DNA of 64,000 nt from Verrucomicrobiota bacterium (GTDB lineage: Bacteria > Verrucomicrobiota > Verrucomicrobiia > Opitutales > Opitutaceae), in contig JAFAAS010000082.1 in the NCBI GenBank assembly GCA_023426435.1, positions 28,627 through 92,626 on the forward strand, written 5' to 3'. Each line of letters starts with the position of its first letter. Within the stretch, counting starts at the first letter, position 1. A program made the position numbers and the translations under genes. The notes beneath the pieces were generated by a model, which saw nothing but the letters and a program-made list of their open reading frames with translations, was not told where the DNA came from and ran no database searches. Shown in pieces: positions 1 through 8,985 of the stretch.

Positions 1-582
1 CTCTGCGAACTCCTCGCCACCCGCTCCCGCTTCGTCGACATTGGCAGCAGCATCGGCGTCATGACGTTGTCCGCTTTGTTGCGTCTCCCTCACGTCAGCA
101 CCGTCTCCATCGACGCCGCCCCACGCGCCATCGACCTGCTGCGTCGCAGTATCCAACGCAACCGCCTCGACGCCCGCGCGCGCACCGAGAGCTGTGCCGT
201 TTCCAACGGCGAAACGCAGCTCGCCTTCGCCGACGCCGGCTCCTTCACCGGTCATGTCTCGGCGAACGGCGCCGTGATTCCAGCCACCCCACTTCTCCAC
301 GTTCTACAGCAACACGCCGCGGATCCGTGCGTCGTGAAAATTGATATCGAAGGCTATGAGGCCGTCCTGGCCGACACCCTTCGCCACATGCCCCCGCTGC
401 CAGGCTCGGTTCTCGTCCTCAAAGCCCATCCGCTCGGTTTCAACGGCTTCGGCGACCCCGTTCGCGTCATCCGCGCCTTGCAGGATCGCGGCGATGCTCG
501 GGTGCATATGCTCGGAGGCGGCGCCTTCTCGTCCCTCGTGGCCGCCCACTTTCATCAGATCGAAGTGCACTGGGACGCGTGA
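1..582 (+). CDS. FkbM-family SAM-dependent methyltransferase (5' partial)
   Basis: The reading frame is open from base 1, so the N-terminus lies outside the window; 193 residues are visible. The visible start carries a SAM-binding glycine motif (VDIGSSIGVMTL), and the middle has VVKIDIEGYEAVLAD. That KxDIEGxE pattern is the hallmark of FkbM methyltransferases, which O-methylate sugars or other small acceptors. The first in-frame ATG (61) falls inside the SAM motif and is not the real start. The stop is one base before the next gene, a glycosyltransferase, so it probably decorates the polysaccharide made by this locus. The family is clear; the acceptor is inference. Confidence 0.85.
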   Translation, partial: LCELLATRSRFVDIGSSIGVMTLSALLRLPHVSTVSIDAAPRAIDLLRRSIQRNRLDARARTESCAVSNGETQLAFADAGSFTGHVSANGAVIPATPLLHVLQQHAADPCVVKIDIEGYEAVLADTLRHMPPLPGSVLVLKAHPLGFNGFGDPVRVIRALQDRGDARVHMLGGGAFSSLVAAHFHQIEVHWDA

Positions 583-583
583 C

Positions 584-1846
584 ATGAGACGTGTCTTGAT
601 CGTCGCCCCGCATTTTGCCCCGATCAACGCGCCCGACGGCCAGCGCGCACGCACCCTCGCGCCGCACCTCCGCGAATTTGGCTGGGAACCCCACATCCTC
701 ACCGTGGATCCCGCTGCTGCAGAAGCTCCGCTCGAACCCGATCTCTCGCGAACGCTTCCGAACGACCTGCCGGTCACACGTGTATCCGCAATTTCGACAC
801 GCCTCGCGCGTCGTGTCGGGCTCGGCAATATCGCCTGGCGAGCCTGGTTCTCGCTCCGCCGAGCAGGCGACCGCCTCCTAAACAAACAACGCTTCGATCT
901 CGTCTATTTTTCCACCACTCAATTCGCCTGCCTCCCTCTCGGTCGCATCTGGCAACGTCGCCACGGAACCCCCTTTGTCATCGATCTCCAGGATCCCTGG
1001 CGCAGCGACTTCATGCTCGAGGCCAGCGTTCGTCCGCCCGGCGGCTGGAAATATCGCTTCGCCGCCGCCCAAGCACGGCTCCTCGAACCTTGGACCCTGC
1101 GGCGGTGCGCGGGCGTCATTTCCGTTTCCCCGACTTATCTGGAAACACTCGCCCGCCGCTATGCGTGGTGGAACTCCGCACGCGGGGTCACCATCCCAAT
1201 GGGTTGGTCCCAAAGAGACTTCGTCGCCGCTTTAACAGGAGCTGGCGCAGAGAAAATCGATCATAACGCGATTCGCTACATCGGCCGCTTGGGCCCCGAT
1301 ATGTTTTCGTCCTTGGACGTGCTGCTCAACGGTTTCGCTCGCATGCACCGCCACGCTCCGGATCGCCAGTTCCGCTGCGAGTTTCGCGGCGGCAGTTATG
1401 ACCCTCGCGCCGCAGAGGGACCCGCCACGAACGCTGCCGCCCGGTATGGCGTAGCGTCCGCGATCACCGAGGATCCCTCCCGCATGCCTTATCTGGCCGC
1501 TCTTGCTTCTTTGCGATCGGCGGGCGCCAACATCATCCTCGGGTCCGACGATTCTGGATACGCACCTTCAAAAATCTGGCTCACCCTCGCTGCCCGCCGC
1601 CCATGGATCGCTCTCGCCCGCGTCGGGACAGTTCTACACGCCCTGCTTTCCCCTCATGCAGGCGACTGCGGCCGGATTGTTGACCCTGCGTCCGACGCCG
1701 CTCCCGACGTCATCGCGGAATTCTTCCGCCGTCTCGACCCCTCCCATCGCGGCCCCGCGGATGAAAACCAGCTCGCCGCGATGGAAGCTCGCGAACTCGC
1801 CCGCCGCCACGCTCAGTTCTTCGAAAACGCCCTGAGCACGCGCTAA
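584..1846 (+). CDS. GT4-like glycosyltransferase
   Basis: 420 residues. It opens with MRRVLIVAPHFAPINAPDGQ, the N-terminal Rossmann start of GT4-like enzymes that begin APxFxP with a nucleotide-binding loop. DLVYFSTTQFA and FVIDLQDPW follow (roughly residues 105-145), as in WcaI/WbuB-type transferases. The C-terminal half is weakly conserved and I see no classic EX7E motif. The frame is open upstream to 341, but ATG 584 is preferred because it sits one base after the FkbM stop and gives a normal N-terminus. The stop TAA shares its last A with the ATG of the next gene. It probably adds one sugar to the lipid-linked repeat unit; donor and linkage are unknown. Confidence 0.8.
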   Translation: MRRVLIVAPHFAPINAPDGQRARTLAPHLREFGWEPHILTVDPAAAEAPLEPDLSRTLPNDLPVTRVSAISTRLARRVGLGNIAWRAWFSLRRAGDRLLNKQRFDLVYFSTTQFACLPLGRIWQRRHGTPFVIDLQDPWRSDFMLEASVRPPGGWKYRFAAAQARLLEPWTLRRCAGVISVSPTYLETLARRYAWWNSARGVTIPMGWSQRDFVAALTGAGAEKIDHNAIRYIGRLGPDMFSSLDVLLNGFARMHRHAPDRQFRCEFRGGSYDPRAAEGPATNAAARYGVASAITEDPSRMPYLAALASLRSAGANIILGSDDSGYAPSKIWLTLAARRPWIALARVGTVLHALLSPHAGDCGRIVDPASDAAPDVIAEFFRRLDPSHRGPADENQLAAMEARELARRHAQFFENALSTR

Positions 1847-3390
1847 TGGAACAGCCAAAACTCCAGTTCAGCTACGAGACACGGCTGTCCGACCTCGCCA
1901 CGCAGCTGCGTGCCCTGCTGAAAAAGGTCTTTCCAATTTTCGCCGTCATCCTCACCTGCGTCTCGGGATATCTCTTCGTGAGCAACCGGCCGGGGGCCCC
2001 GACATTCGCCCTGCTTTCCGCCGGAGTATTGATCGGCCTCAACGTGTGGCGTAAAGCCGGCACCGGGTTGCCGGTGCTGCCGATGATGTGCGCGCAACAC
2101 TTGGTCGCCTATGGATTGCCCATTCTTGTGCGACACCCCGTCGTCCAAGCCTACCCCGCCGAAACCTCTCTGCGCGCCGGCATCGAGCTGCTGGGCTTCC
2201 TCGGAGCCATGAGCGCCGGATGGTGGTTCGCCGTGCACAACGCCACCCCAGCGCGCCCCACGGCACGGCTCCTCAACATCATGGTGACGGAGGGCATGGC
2301 AGGCCTGCGCCGCCTGGGGTTTGCTATGCTCGGCATCGGCACCGCCTACCAACTGCTCTCTGCCGTCGGCCTCCTCGGCGCCGTGTTCGCCCTATTGCCC
2401 GCCGGATCCTTTCCCATCGCTTTCGCTCTCGTGAGCGCGGTCACATCATGCGGGCTATTTTTGCTCAGCGTTTTGCTTTCGTCAGGCGTGCTCACGCCTC
2501 CCCAGAAAAGTTCATTCTGGATTCTACTCACCATTAACGCGCTGATTTCCGCCTCCGGCTTCCTGCTTTCCTCCGTCGGCATCCTCCTGTTCTCCGTCGC
2601 CATCGGTCTTTTCTGGGGCAGCGGTCGCATGCCGTGGCGCTTTGTCGTCGGCGTCGGTTGCGCACTCGCCTTCCTCAACCTCGGCAAGTTCGAAATGCGT
2701 GGCCTGTATTGGCAAAACGAGGACGAACAAATCGAGCCCACGACGCTCTTCAACATGCCCGACCGTTACCTCCAATGGTTCGAAGCCAGTTGGACGATCA
2801 TGACGGCCACGGAGGAAACCGCTAACGACTTGTGGGAATCCAACTACATCCGGAAGGACGCAGAGGAAAGTCCGGGCCAAAGCCTCCTGATGCGCGTCAA
2901 CAACCTGCAGAACATCCTCTACGTAATCGACCGCATGGATTCGAACCTGGTCGAACCCCTTCGCGGGAAAACTTACACCCTCATCCCCGCCCTCCTCGTT
3001 CCCCGCATCCTGTGGCCGAGCAAACCCCGCTCCCACGAAGGTCAGGTGCTCCTCAACGTCCACTTCGGTCGCCAGTCCCTCGACAGCACCTTTGTCACTT
3101 ACATCGCCTGGGGCCTCCTCGCTGAAGCCTATGGCAACTTCGGACCGTTCGTCGGCTGCCTTCTGGTCGGCTCCGTGATCGGCTGGCTCTTCGGTCTTCT
3201 CGAAAAAAAATCCAGCAACAAACCTCTCCTCTCCCTCGAGGGCTTCCTCGCTTTCATCGTCTTCGTCTCGATCGCCAATTCATTCGAGATGGTCTCCAGC
3301 GTTCTCATCACCTCGACGTTTCAAGCCGTGTTGCCCGTTGCCGTGATCGGGTCGTTCTTCACGCGCCGTTTCAGCCTGAACACGCCGTGA
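1846..3390 (+). CDS. Wzy-like oligosaccharide repeat-unit polymerase (polytopic membrane protein)
   Basis: 514 residues with about ten hydrophobic segments spread over the protein and one large soluble stretch at roughly residues 285-385. That stretch ends in VPRILWPSKP, a pattern typical of Wzy/O-antigen polymerase families near a periplasmic loop. A Wzy-type enzyme joins undecaprenyl-linked repeat units in the periplasm. Its place between two glycosyltransferases fits that role. The start overlaps the previous stop (TAATG) and the end overlaps the next gene (GTGA). Overall sequence is not familiar, so polymerase is inference from topology, the WPSKP motif and context. Confidence 0.65.
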   Translation: MEQPKLQFSYETRLSDLATQLRALLKKVFPIFAVILTCVSGYLFVSNRPGAPTFALLSAGVLIGLNVWRKAGTGLPVLPMMCAQHLVAYGLPILVRHPVVQAYPAETSLRAGIELLGFLGAMSAGWWFAVHNATPARPTARLLNIMVTEGMAGLRRLGFAMLGIGTAYQLLSAVGLLGAVFALLPAGSFPIAFALVSAVTSCGLFLLSVLLSSGVLTPPQKSSFWILLTINALISASGFLLSSVGILLFSVAIGLFWGSGRMPWRFVVGVGCALAFLNLGKFEMRGLYWQNEDEQIEPTTLFNMPDRYLQWFEASWTIMTATEETANDLWESNYIRKDAEESPGQSLLMRVNNLQNILYVIDRMDSNLVEPLRGKTYTLIPALLVPRILWPSKPRSHEGQVLLNVHFGRQSLDSTFVTYIAWGLLAEAYGNFGPFVGCLLVGSVIGWLFGLLEKKSSNKPLLSLEGFLAFIVFVSIANSFEMVSSVLITSTFQAVLPVAVIGSFFTRRFSLNTP

Positions 3391-4616
3391 CGTCGCTTCC
3401 ATCCTCCTCGACCGCAGCCGAACGCCCGCGCCTCGCGATCGTCCTGTCTCACCCTACTCAATACTACAGCCCGTGGTTCCGCTGGCTGCGCCAGCAAACG
3501 CCCTTCACGCTTCGGGTCTTCTATCTCTGGGAATTCGGCGTCACCGCTCAACGCGATCCCGAGTTTCAGAAAACCTTCCGCTGGGATGTCGATCTTCTCA
3601 ACGGCTACGAACACGAGTTCGTTCCCAACGTCTCACGCGATCCCGGCACCCACCACTTCAACGGACTGCGCAACCCCACGCTCACTTCGCGACTCTCCGC
3701 GTTCTCGCCGAACGCCATTCTCCTCTTCGGCTACGCGCACGCGGCTCACCTCCGCCTCATCCTCTGGGCCCGCCGCCGGGGCATCCCGCTCGTCTTCCGC
3801 GGCGACTCTCACTTCATCGGCCGTCCACGTCCACCGCTTCTCACACGCACCGCGCTTCGCCTCCTCTACGCCCAATTCGCCGCCTTCACCTACGTCGGAG
3901 CCGCCAACCTCAACTACTTCACCACGCTCGGCGTTCCATCCCGGAAACTCTTCTTCGCCCCCCACTCCGTCGATCACACTCGCTTCAATCCCTCGCTCAA
4001 ACCTTATCGCGACGACGCGGCCGAGCTCCGCTCATCTCTCGGCCTCGCCTCCTCCACGCGAGTCGTCCTCTTCGCCGGCAAACTCCTTCCCGCCAAGCAA
4101 CCGCTCGAACTCCTCGACGCCTACCTTTCTTCCCCCGCCGACGATCACGCGCTGGTGTTTGTCGGCGATGGCTCGGAAAAAAGCGCCCTGCAGGAGCGAG
4201 CCCGTGCCGCCCGCTCCCATCGCGTGTTCTTCCTTCCGTTCGCCAACCAGTCCGAGATGCCGTCGCGCTACCTCGCCGCCAACATCTTCGCGCTTCCCTC
4301 TCGCGGGCTCTACGAAACCTGGGGCCTCGCCGTGAACGAGGCCATGCACATGGGCCTCCCGTCGCTCGTCAGCAATCACGTCGGCTGCCAACGCGATCTG
4401 GTGACCGATGGCGAAACAGGCTGGGTCTTCCGCGCCAACGACCCCGATCACCTCCGGGAACGCCTCGCCGCCGCCCTCCGCGCCGACCTCGCGCCTTTCC
4501 GTCGAAACGTCGCGTCACGAATCGCCGGATACACCTACCCGCAGACCACCGCCGGACTCGTCGCGGCCCTCAATCGACTTCTTCCCTCCCGCTCTTCGTT
4601 GCTTCTCGAATCGTGA
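3387..4616 (+). CDS. GT4-family glycosyltransferase
   Basis: 409 residues, GTG start overlapping the previous stop. The N-terminus (LAIVLSHPTQYYSPWFRWL) is the usual opening of an exopolysaccharide GT4. The C-terminal domain begins at VVLFAGKLLPAKQP and contains SRGLYETWGLAVNEAMHMG (roughly residues 303-322), the nucleotide-sugar-binding EX7E region. GT4 enzymes are retaining transferases that act at the cytoplasmic face on lipid-linked glycans. The stop overlaps a GTG start of the following gene. Family assignment is firm; sugar donor and acceptor cannot be read from the sequence. Confidence 0.88.
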   Translation: MTSLPSSSTAAERPRLAIVLSHPTQYYSPWFRWLRQQTPFTLRVFYLWEFGVTAQRDPEFQKTFRWDVDLLNGYEHEFVPNVSRDPGTHHFNGLRNPTLTSRLSAFSPNAILLFGYAHAAHLRLILWARRRGIPLVFRGDSHFIGRPRPPLLTRTALRLLYAQFAAFTYVGAANLNYFTTLGVPSRKLFFAPHSVDHTRFNPSLKPYRDDAAELRSSLGLASSTRVVLFAGKLLPAKQPLELLDAYLSSPADDHALVFVGDGSEKSALQERARAARSHRVFFLPFANQSEMPSRYLAANIFALPSRGLYETWGLAVNEAMHMGLPSLVSNHVGCQRDLVTDGETGWVFRANDPDHLRERLAAALRADLAPFRRNVASRIAGYTYPQTTAGLVAALNRLLPSRSSLLLES

Positions 4617-5797
4617 CACTCGCTTCCAAGATTCCTCAACCTTGCGTGCTCGATCCCGCGCCTCCTGCCTCGCGAGGGCTCACTCCCATCCTGTTGGTTC
4701 TCGCGGCGGCCCTCAGTGTCCGGCTGCTTCTGATCGCGTTCGCTCATGCGACCGGCAGCCAGTTCGCCGATCCGCGTTTTTCCGATGCCGATTCCTTCCT
4801 GAAGGTCGCGGCGTCCATCATCGATCGATCGCTCCTAACGGAGCTCACCTTCTATGACACGCGAGTCTTCCCTTTTTGGCCACTTTGCGAATCCCTCCTG
4901 CTAGCGATTGGGCTGTCGGCTCACAGCATTCAGATCGCCACTTTGCTCCTCACCCTCGCTCTGCCATGGATGTATTGGCGAAGCGGCGGTCGACCAACTT
5001 GCGCCCTGATCCTCGCGCTCTGCCCACCGGCCTGGCTGCTCTCGAGCATCGTGCCAATGAGCGAGGCCGTTTACCTGCTCTTGGGTGTCACACTTGTTCT
5101 TTGCGTCGTCCACGGCCGATTCGGATGGGCCGGTGTCGCCGCCGGAGCGATGATCGCAACACGCCCTTTTGGCATCGCATGGGCATTTCCGCTGATTTGC
5201 GCGGCGGGCTGGCAGTCCCTCCAAAGCCGCCAATGGCAGCCCCTCGTCCGCACCTCGCTCGGCTGCGTCGCCGGTTTCATTCCGTTTTTCGCGACAAACT
5301 TGTGGCTCTACGGCGAACTGTTCCGGCAGGTCCGCATCTATTCGGCGCCGTTGGACACACTCAACCTCGATCCAGCCCGCTATCAGGCACTCGGCCAACC
5401 CAAGGGTCATTGGGGCGTGCCTTTCGAGCATGTGCTGATGACTCCGTGGCGGGTGACCGTTCCGTTGTGGAAAACAGCCTACGTCTACGCCCATCTCGCC
5501 GCTCTGCTTCTGCTCCTGCCCACAGCCATCAAATCGCTTGCGAAAGGCTGGCATGACAGCCGGAGCTGTGCCCGGTGGATCCTCATCGCGTCCTTCGTGC
5601 TCAACAGCGCACTCATCGTCTCGACCGGCCCCTACTGGGGTTTTCACTCCTTCGACCGTTACTTTGTCTGGGGGCTGCCAGGCGCTTGCGCCGCGTTCGA
5701 GACCTTTCCAGCTTCACGCTCATGGCGTTGGTCCCTTCTGCTTGTAATTCCCAGCGTCGCGCTGGCCGCTCTGGCCATCGTGCAGCGTTCCGGCTGA
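4613..5797 (+). CDS. GT-C-like polytopic membrane protein, mannosyltransferase-like
   Basis: 394 residues. GTG 4613 is chosen because it overlaps the preceding stop by four bases (GTGA); the frame is open much further upstream only as a shadow of the previous gene. About nine hydrophobic helices alternate with short loops. An acidic stretch, FADPRFSDADSF, lies in the first large loop after helix 1, where GT-C enzymes hold their catalytic carboxylates. MIATRPFGIAWAFP resembles the RPxG region of PIG-V/DUF2029-type proteins. It probably transfers a sugar from a polyprenyl-phosphate donor on the periplasmic side. Function is inference. Confidence 0.6.
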   Translation: MTLASKIPQPCVLDPAPPASRGLTPILLVLAAALSVRLLLIAFAHATGSQFADPRFSDADSFLKVAASIIDRSLLTELTFYDTRVFPFWPLCESLLLAIGLSAHSIQIATLLLTLALPWMYWRSGGRPTCALILALCPPAWLLSSIVPMSEAVYLLLGVTLVLCVVHGRFGWAGVAAGAMIATRPFGIAWAFPLICAAGWQSLQSRQWQPLVRTSLGCVAGFIPFFATNLWLYGELFRQVRIYSAPLDTLNLDPARYQALGQPKGHWGVPFEHVLMTPWRVTVPLWKTAYVYAHLAALLLLLPTAIKSLAKGWHDSRSCARWILIASFVLNSALIVSTGPYWGFHSFDRYFVWGLPGACAAFETFPASRSWRWSLLLVIPSVALAALAIVQRSG

Positions 5798-5807
5798 CAC
5801 CCAATGT

Positions 5808-6371
5808 ATGACGGCTGAACCTCCTTACCTCGGACAAAACTGCGTCACGCCCGACCCTCGGCGCGAGGTTTTGCTCCGTTGGCTCTGGGCGTTCGTCCAG
5901 GCCACGCTCTTCCGCTGGAGCCCTCGTCCGCTTCACGGTTTTCGCGCGCGCCTCCTGAAACTTTTCGGCGCCGACATCCCCGACGCCTCCAAGGTCGTCG
6001 TCTTCCCCACCGCGCGCATCACCTACCCGTGGCGCATCCGCCTCGAGCCACGCTCCATGGTCGGCCGTCACGTCACACTCTACAGTCTCGGTCACATCAC
6101 ACTCCGCCGCGGCGCCAACGTCAGCCAGAACACCCACCTCTGCGCAGGCACGCACGACTTCATGCGTTGGGACATGCCGCTTGTCACCGGCCCCATCGTG
6201 ATCGGCGAAAACGCCTGGATCGGCGCCGACGTTTTTGTCGGCCCCCACGTCACCATCGGCGAACTTTGCGTCGTCGGCGCCCGCGCCGTCGTCGTTCGCG
6301 ATCTCCCGCCGCGCAAAATCTGCGTCGGCCACCCGTGCCGTCCCATCAAGGACCGGCTTCCGCCCGCCTGA
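5808..6371 (+). CDS. WcaF-like left-handed beta-helix acyltransferase
   Basis: 187 residues. The C-terminal two thirds show hexapeptide-repeat spacing, including ITLRRGANVSQNTHLCAGTHD, VIGENAWIGADVFVGPHV and TIGELCVVGARAVVVRDL, ending with CVGHPCRPIKDR. This is the layout of colanic-acid WcaF acetyltransferases, which use acetyl-CoA to O-acetylate a sugar. The N-terminal WAFVQATLFRWSPRPLHGFR also matches that family. The start follows the previous gene by ten bases and the next gene starts directly after its stop. It probably acetylates a residue of the exopolysaccharide repeat unit. Confidence 0.88.
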   Translation: MTAEPPYLGQNCVTPDPRREVLLRWLWAFVQATLFRWSPRPLHGFRARLLKLFGADIPDASKVVVFPTARITYPWRIRLEPRSMVGRHVTLYSLGHITLRRGANVSQNTHLCAGTHDFMRWDMPLVTGPIVIGENAWIGADVFVGPHVTIGELCVVGARAVVVRDLPPRKICVGHPCRPIKDRLPPA

Positions 6372-7499
6372 ATGCGCTGCTGCGAAATCGTCCCCAGCCT
6401 CGAGGAAAAACACGGCGGACCCAGCAAATCCGTCCTCGCCCTCTCCGAAGCGCTCGGCTCGCTCGGTCCTCAGGTTTCGCTGCTTTCCACTCATCCGAAT
6501 TCGTTCGCACGCGCGCCGTCATCTTCGATCGACGTTCGCGTTTTCCAACGCGATCGTCCGCGAGCGATCTGCCCTTCTTCCGGCCTGCGCCGTCACCTCG
6601 ATGAACACCCTTTCGACGTCGTTCATCATCACTCGCTCTGGCTGCGCACGCTTCACTACGCGCATCGTCGCGCCCGCTCGCTGCGCGCTCCCTTCGTGAT
6701 TTCCCCTCGAGGCATGATGAGCCCTTGGGCTTGGCAACATCACGGCGGGCGCAAACAACTCGTCCGCCATCTCGTCCACCCAGGCGCATTCGAAGCCGCC
6801 GACGGCTGGCATGCGACCAGCCCCGAAGAAGCCGAAGACATTCGCTCCCACGGTTTCAAACAGCCCATCTGCATCGCCCCCAATGGCGTCACGATCCCCA
6901 CCGCCGCCGACTGCTCCGCCGCCGCCGCACACTGGCGCCACGCCTGCCCCGACACCGTCCAGCGCCCCACCGCTCTTTTCTATTCACGGCTGCATCGCAA
7001 GAAACGCGTTCTCGAACTCATCGACCTCTGGCTCGCCCAAGCGCCCCCCGCATGGCTCCTGCTCATCGTCGGCACGCCGGAAGAATATACGCCTGCGCAA
7101 CTCGAGGCCTACGCTCTCCGCCGCTCCGGCGCCGGACGCGTCCGCGCCTTCGATGGCACGGGTGCGCCCCCTCCGTATTCCGTCGCTTCGCTTTTCATCC
7201 TTCCGTCGCACAACGAAAACTTCGGCATGGTGATCGCCGAGTCGCTCGCCCACGCCGTGCCCGTTCTCGTCACCGACGCCACGCCGTGGTCTCACGTCAA
7301 CTCACTCGGCTGCGGTTGGTGCGTCCCGTGGGAATCGTTTCCCGACACTCTGCGCCTCGCCCTGACCGAGACCGACGATCAACGCGCGCAACGCGGCGTC
7401 GTGGGTCGCGACTACGTTCGCCGGGATTTTCCGTGGCACAAATCCGCCGCGGCGTTGCTGCAATTCTATCGCGAGCTCCGCGAACGCAACGCCGAGTAA
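6372..7499 (+). CDS. GT4-family glycosyltransferase
   Basis: 375 residues beginning directly after the acetyltransferase stop. MRCCEIVPSLEEKHGGPSKS carries the GGPS loop common in GT4 enzymes of colanic-acid type. FVISPRGMMSPWAW (roughly residues 108-122) is strongly typical of this subfamily. The donor-binding segment PSHNENFGMVIAESLAHAVP lies near residues 277-296 and contains both glutamates of EX7E. Expected role: cytoplasmic addition of a sugar to the growing lipid-linked oligosaccharide. Substrates are unknown. Confidence 0.88.
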   Translation: MRCCEIVPSLEEKHGGPSKSVLALSEALGSLGPQVSLLSTHPNSFARAPSSSIDVRVFQRDRPRAICPSSGLRRHLDEHPFDVVHHHSLWLRTLHYAHRRARSLRAPFVISPRGMMSPWAWQHHGGRKQLVRHLVHPGAFEAADGWHATSPEEAEDIRSHGFKQPICIAPNGVTIPTAADCSAAAAHWRHACPDTVQRPTALFYSRLHRKKRVLELIDLWLAQAPPAWLLLIVGTPEEYTPAQLEAYALRRSGAGRVRAFDGTGAPPPYSVASLFILPSHNENFGMVIAESLAHAVPVLVTDATPWSHVNSLGCGWCVPWESFPDTLRLALTETDDQRAQRGVVGRDYVRRDFPWHKSAAALLQFYRELRERNAE

Positions 7500-7506
7500 T
7501 CACTCC

Positions 7507-8985
7507 ATGCGCGACCTGAAATACGAACGCGGCGTCAGTGCAGCTCCCAGCCGCAACGCCGCGCACCGCGAACGCTTCGAGCTCATCGTCGTCGCGCACG
7601 TCGCTCTTCTCGTGATCCTGGCTTCGTGGTGGCTCGGAGGAAACTCGCTGAGCGCGCGTCTCGCGCTCTCCCTCTGGGGCTCGGTCGGCGTTTTGCTGAC
7701 CGCCATCGGCATCGTCCGTCGACGCTCCCTTCGTCCCGACCTTCAACCGTTCCGCTGGCTGTGGCCATTCGCCCTGTTCGTCACTCTCGTCGTGGTGAGC
7801 GCGTTCAATCCGAGCTTCCGCGAAATCGCGAACGACGACCAAACACTCTACGTCGAATCGGCCAGCGTCCCGGGATGGCCCAGTAGCGCTCGTCCCCTTC
7901 ACTCGTTGCGCACGCTCTGGTTCTTCTCCGCCGTCTATCTCTCCGCCTTCAACCTGCTCGTGTTCGTTCGTCAGCGACGTTTTCTGCGCGGTCTCTGCAT
8001 CGTGCTCGTGGCCAACGCCCTCGTCCTCGCGGTCCTCGGCACCCTCCAAAAACTCATGGGCGCCCCGAGCACGTTCTTCGGCCTGGGTCCGCCGATCCAA
8101 CCGAAGTTCTTTGCGTCGTTCCTCTATCACAATCACTGGGGCGCGTTCACGTTGTTGATGTCGGCGCTCGCACTCGGGCTCATCTTCCATTTCTCCCGCC
8201 GCTCACAGGCTCGCAACATCTGGCATTCGCCACTCCTGGCCGGCGTCGTAGCCATGCTTTTTCTCGCCGCCACGGCGCCGCTGAGTGCATCCCGATCGAG
8301 CACGATCCTCATGGCGGTCATCCTCGTCGTCGGATTCGCCCACTACCTGCGCAACATTCTGAAGTCCCGCCGGGCCGCCCGCGCGAACGTGGCTGGCCCG
8401 CTCGCCGGCGGCCTCCTCGCCGCCGTCGTCGTGGTAGGCTTCGCACTCTATCTCGCCCAGCCCGTCATCGAACACCGCTTCCTCCAGACCCTGGAACAAA
8501 TCGAGGACGCCCGGCAGGAGACCACCGTCAATTCTCGCGTCGCCCTCTACCGCGACACATGGAACATGGCGCGCGAAAAGATCTGGTTCGGCTGGGGCAT
8601 GGGCTCGTATCCAACCGTCTTCTACACGCGCAACACCCAGCGCTACACGCCCGACGGCTTGGAGATCCACTTTCACGATGCGCACTCCGACTGGCTCCAG
8701 TCCGCCGCCGAAGTAGGGCTCGTCGGCACCGCCCTGCTCGGGCTCTGCGCGCTCGCTCCACTCGTCGCTTGTCGCCGGGCGTTGAGCCTTTCTCCCTTGG
8801 TTGCGTATCCACTTTTCGGTTGCAGCCTGATCGTCCTCTACGCCTGGCTGGAGTTTCCGTTCGGCAACCGCGCCGTCATCTGCGCCTGGTGGGCCGCCGT
8901 TTTCTCGGCCCTCCAATACGCGCGAATTCGCGAACGGCTCGCCGCTCCGTCCCTCGCATCATCCGCCGAGCCGGTTTCGACATGA
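7507..8985 (+). CDS. O-antigen ligase / Wzy-C family membrane protein
   Basis: 492 residues with about eleven to twelve hydrophobic segments. Hallmarks of the Wzy_C (O-antigen ligase) family are ASFLYHNHWGAFTLLM, then SRSSTILMAVILVV, then a large periplasmic loop with WNMAREKIWFGWGMGSYPTV and HDAHSDWLQSAAEVGLVGT. The conserved H-D-S-WL motif of that loop is present. Such proteins either ligate a glycan to an acceptor or polymerise it. A second polymerase candidate lies at 1846, so one may polymerise and this one ligate; the sequence does not decide. The stop overlaps the next start (ATGA). Confidence 0.85.
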   Translation: MRDLKYERGVSAAPSRNAAHRERFELIVVAHVALLVILASWWLGGNSLSARLALSLWGSVGVLLTAIGIVRRRSLRPDLQPFRWLWPFALFVTLVVVSAFNPSFREIANDDQTLYVESASVPGWPSSARPLHSLRTLWFFSAVYLSAFNLLVFVRQRRFLRGLCIVLVANALVLAVLGTLQKLMGAPSTFFGLGPPIQPKFFASFLYHNHWGAFTLLMSALALGLIFHFSRRSQARNIWHSPLLAGVVAMLFLAATAPLSASRSSTILMAVILVVGFAHYLRNILKSRRAARANVAGPLAGGLLAAVVVVGFALYLAQPVIEHRFLQTLEQIEDARQETTVNSRVALYRDTWNMAREKIWFGWGMGSYPTVFYTRNTQRYTPDGLEIHFHDAHSDWLQSAAEVGLVGTALLGLCALAPLVACRRALSLSPLVAYPLFGCSLIVLYAWLEFPFGNRAVICAWWAAVFSALQYARIRERLAAPSLASSAEPVST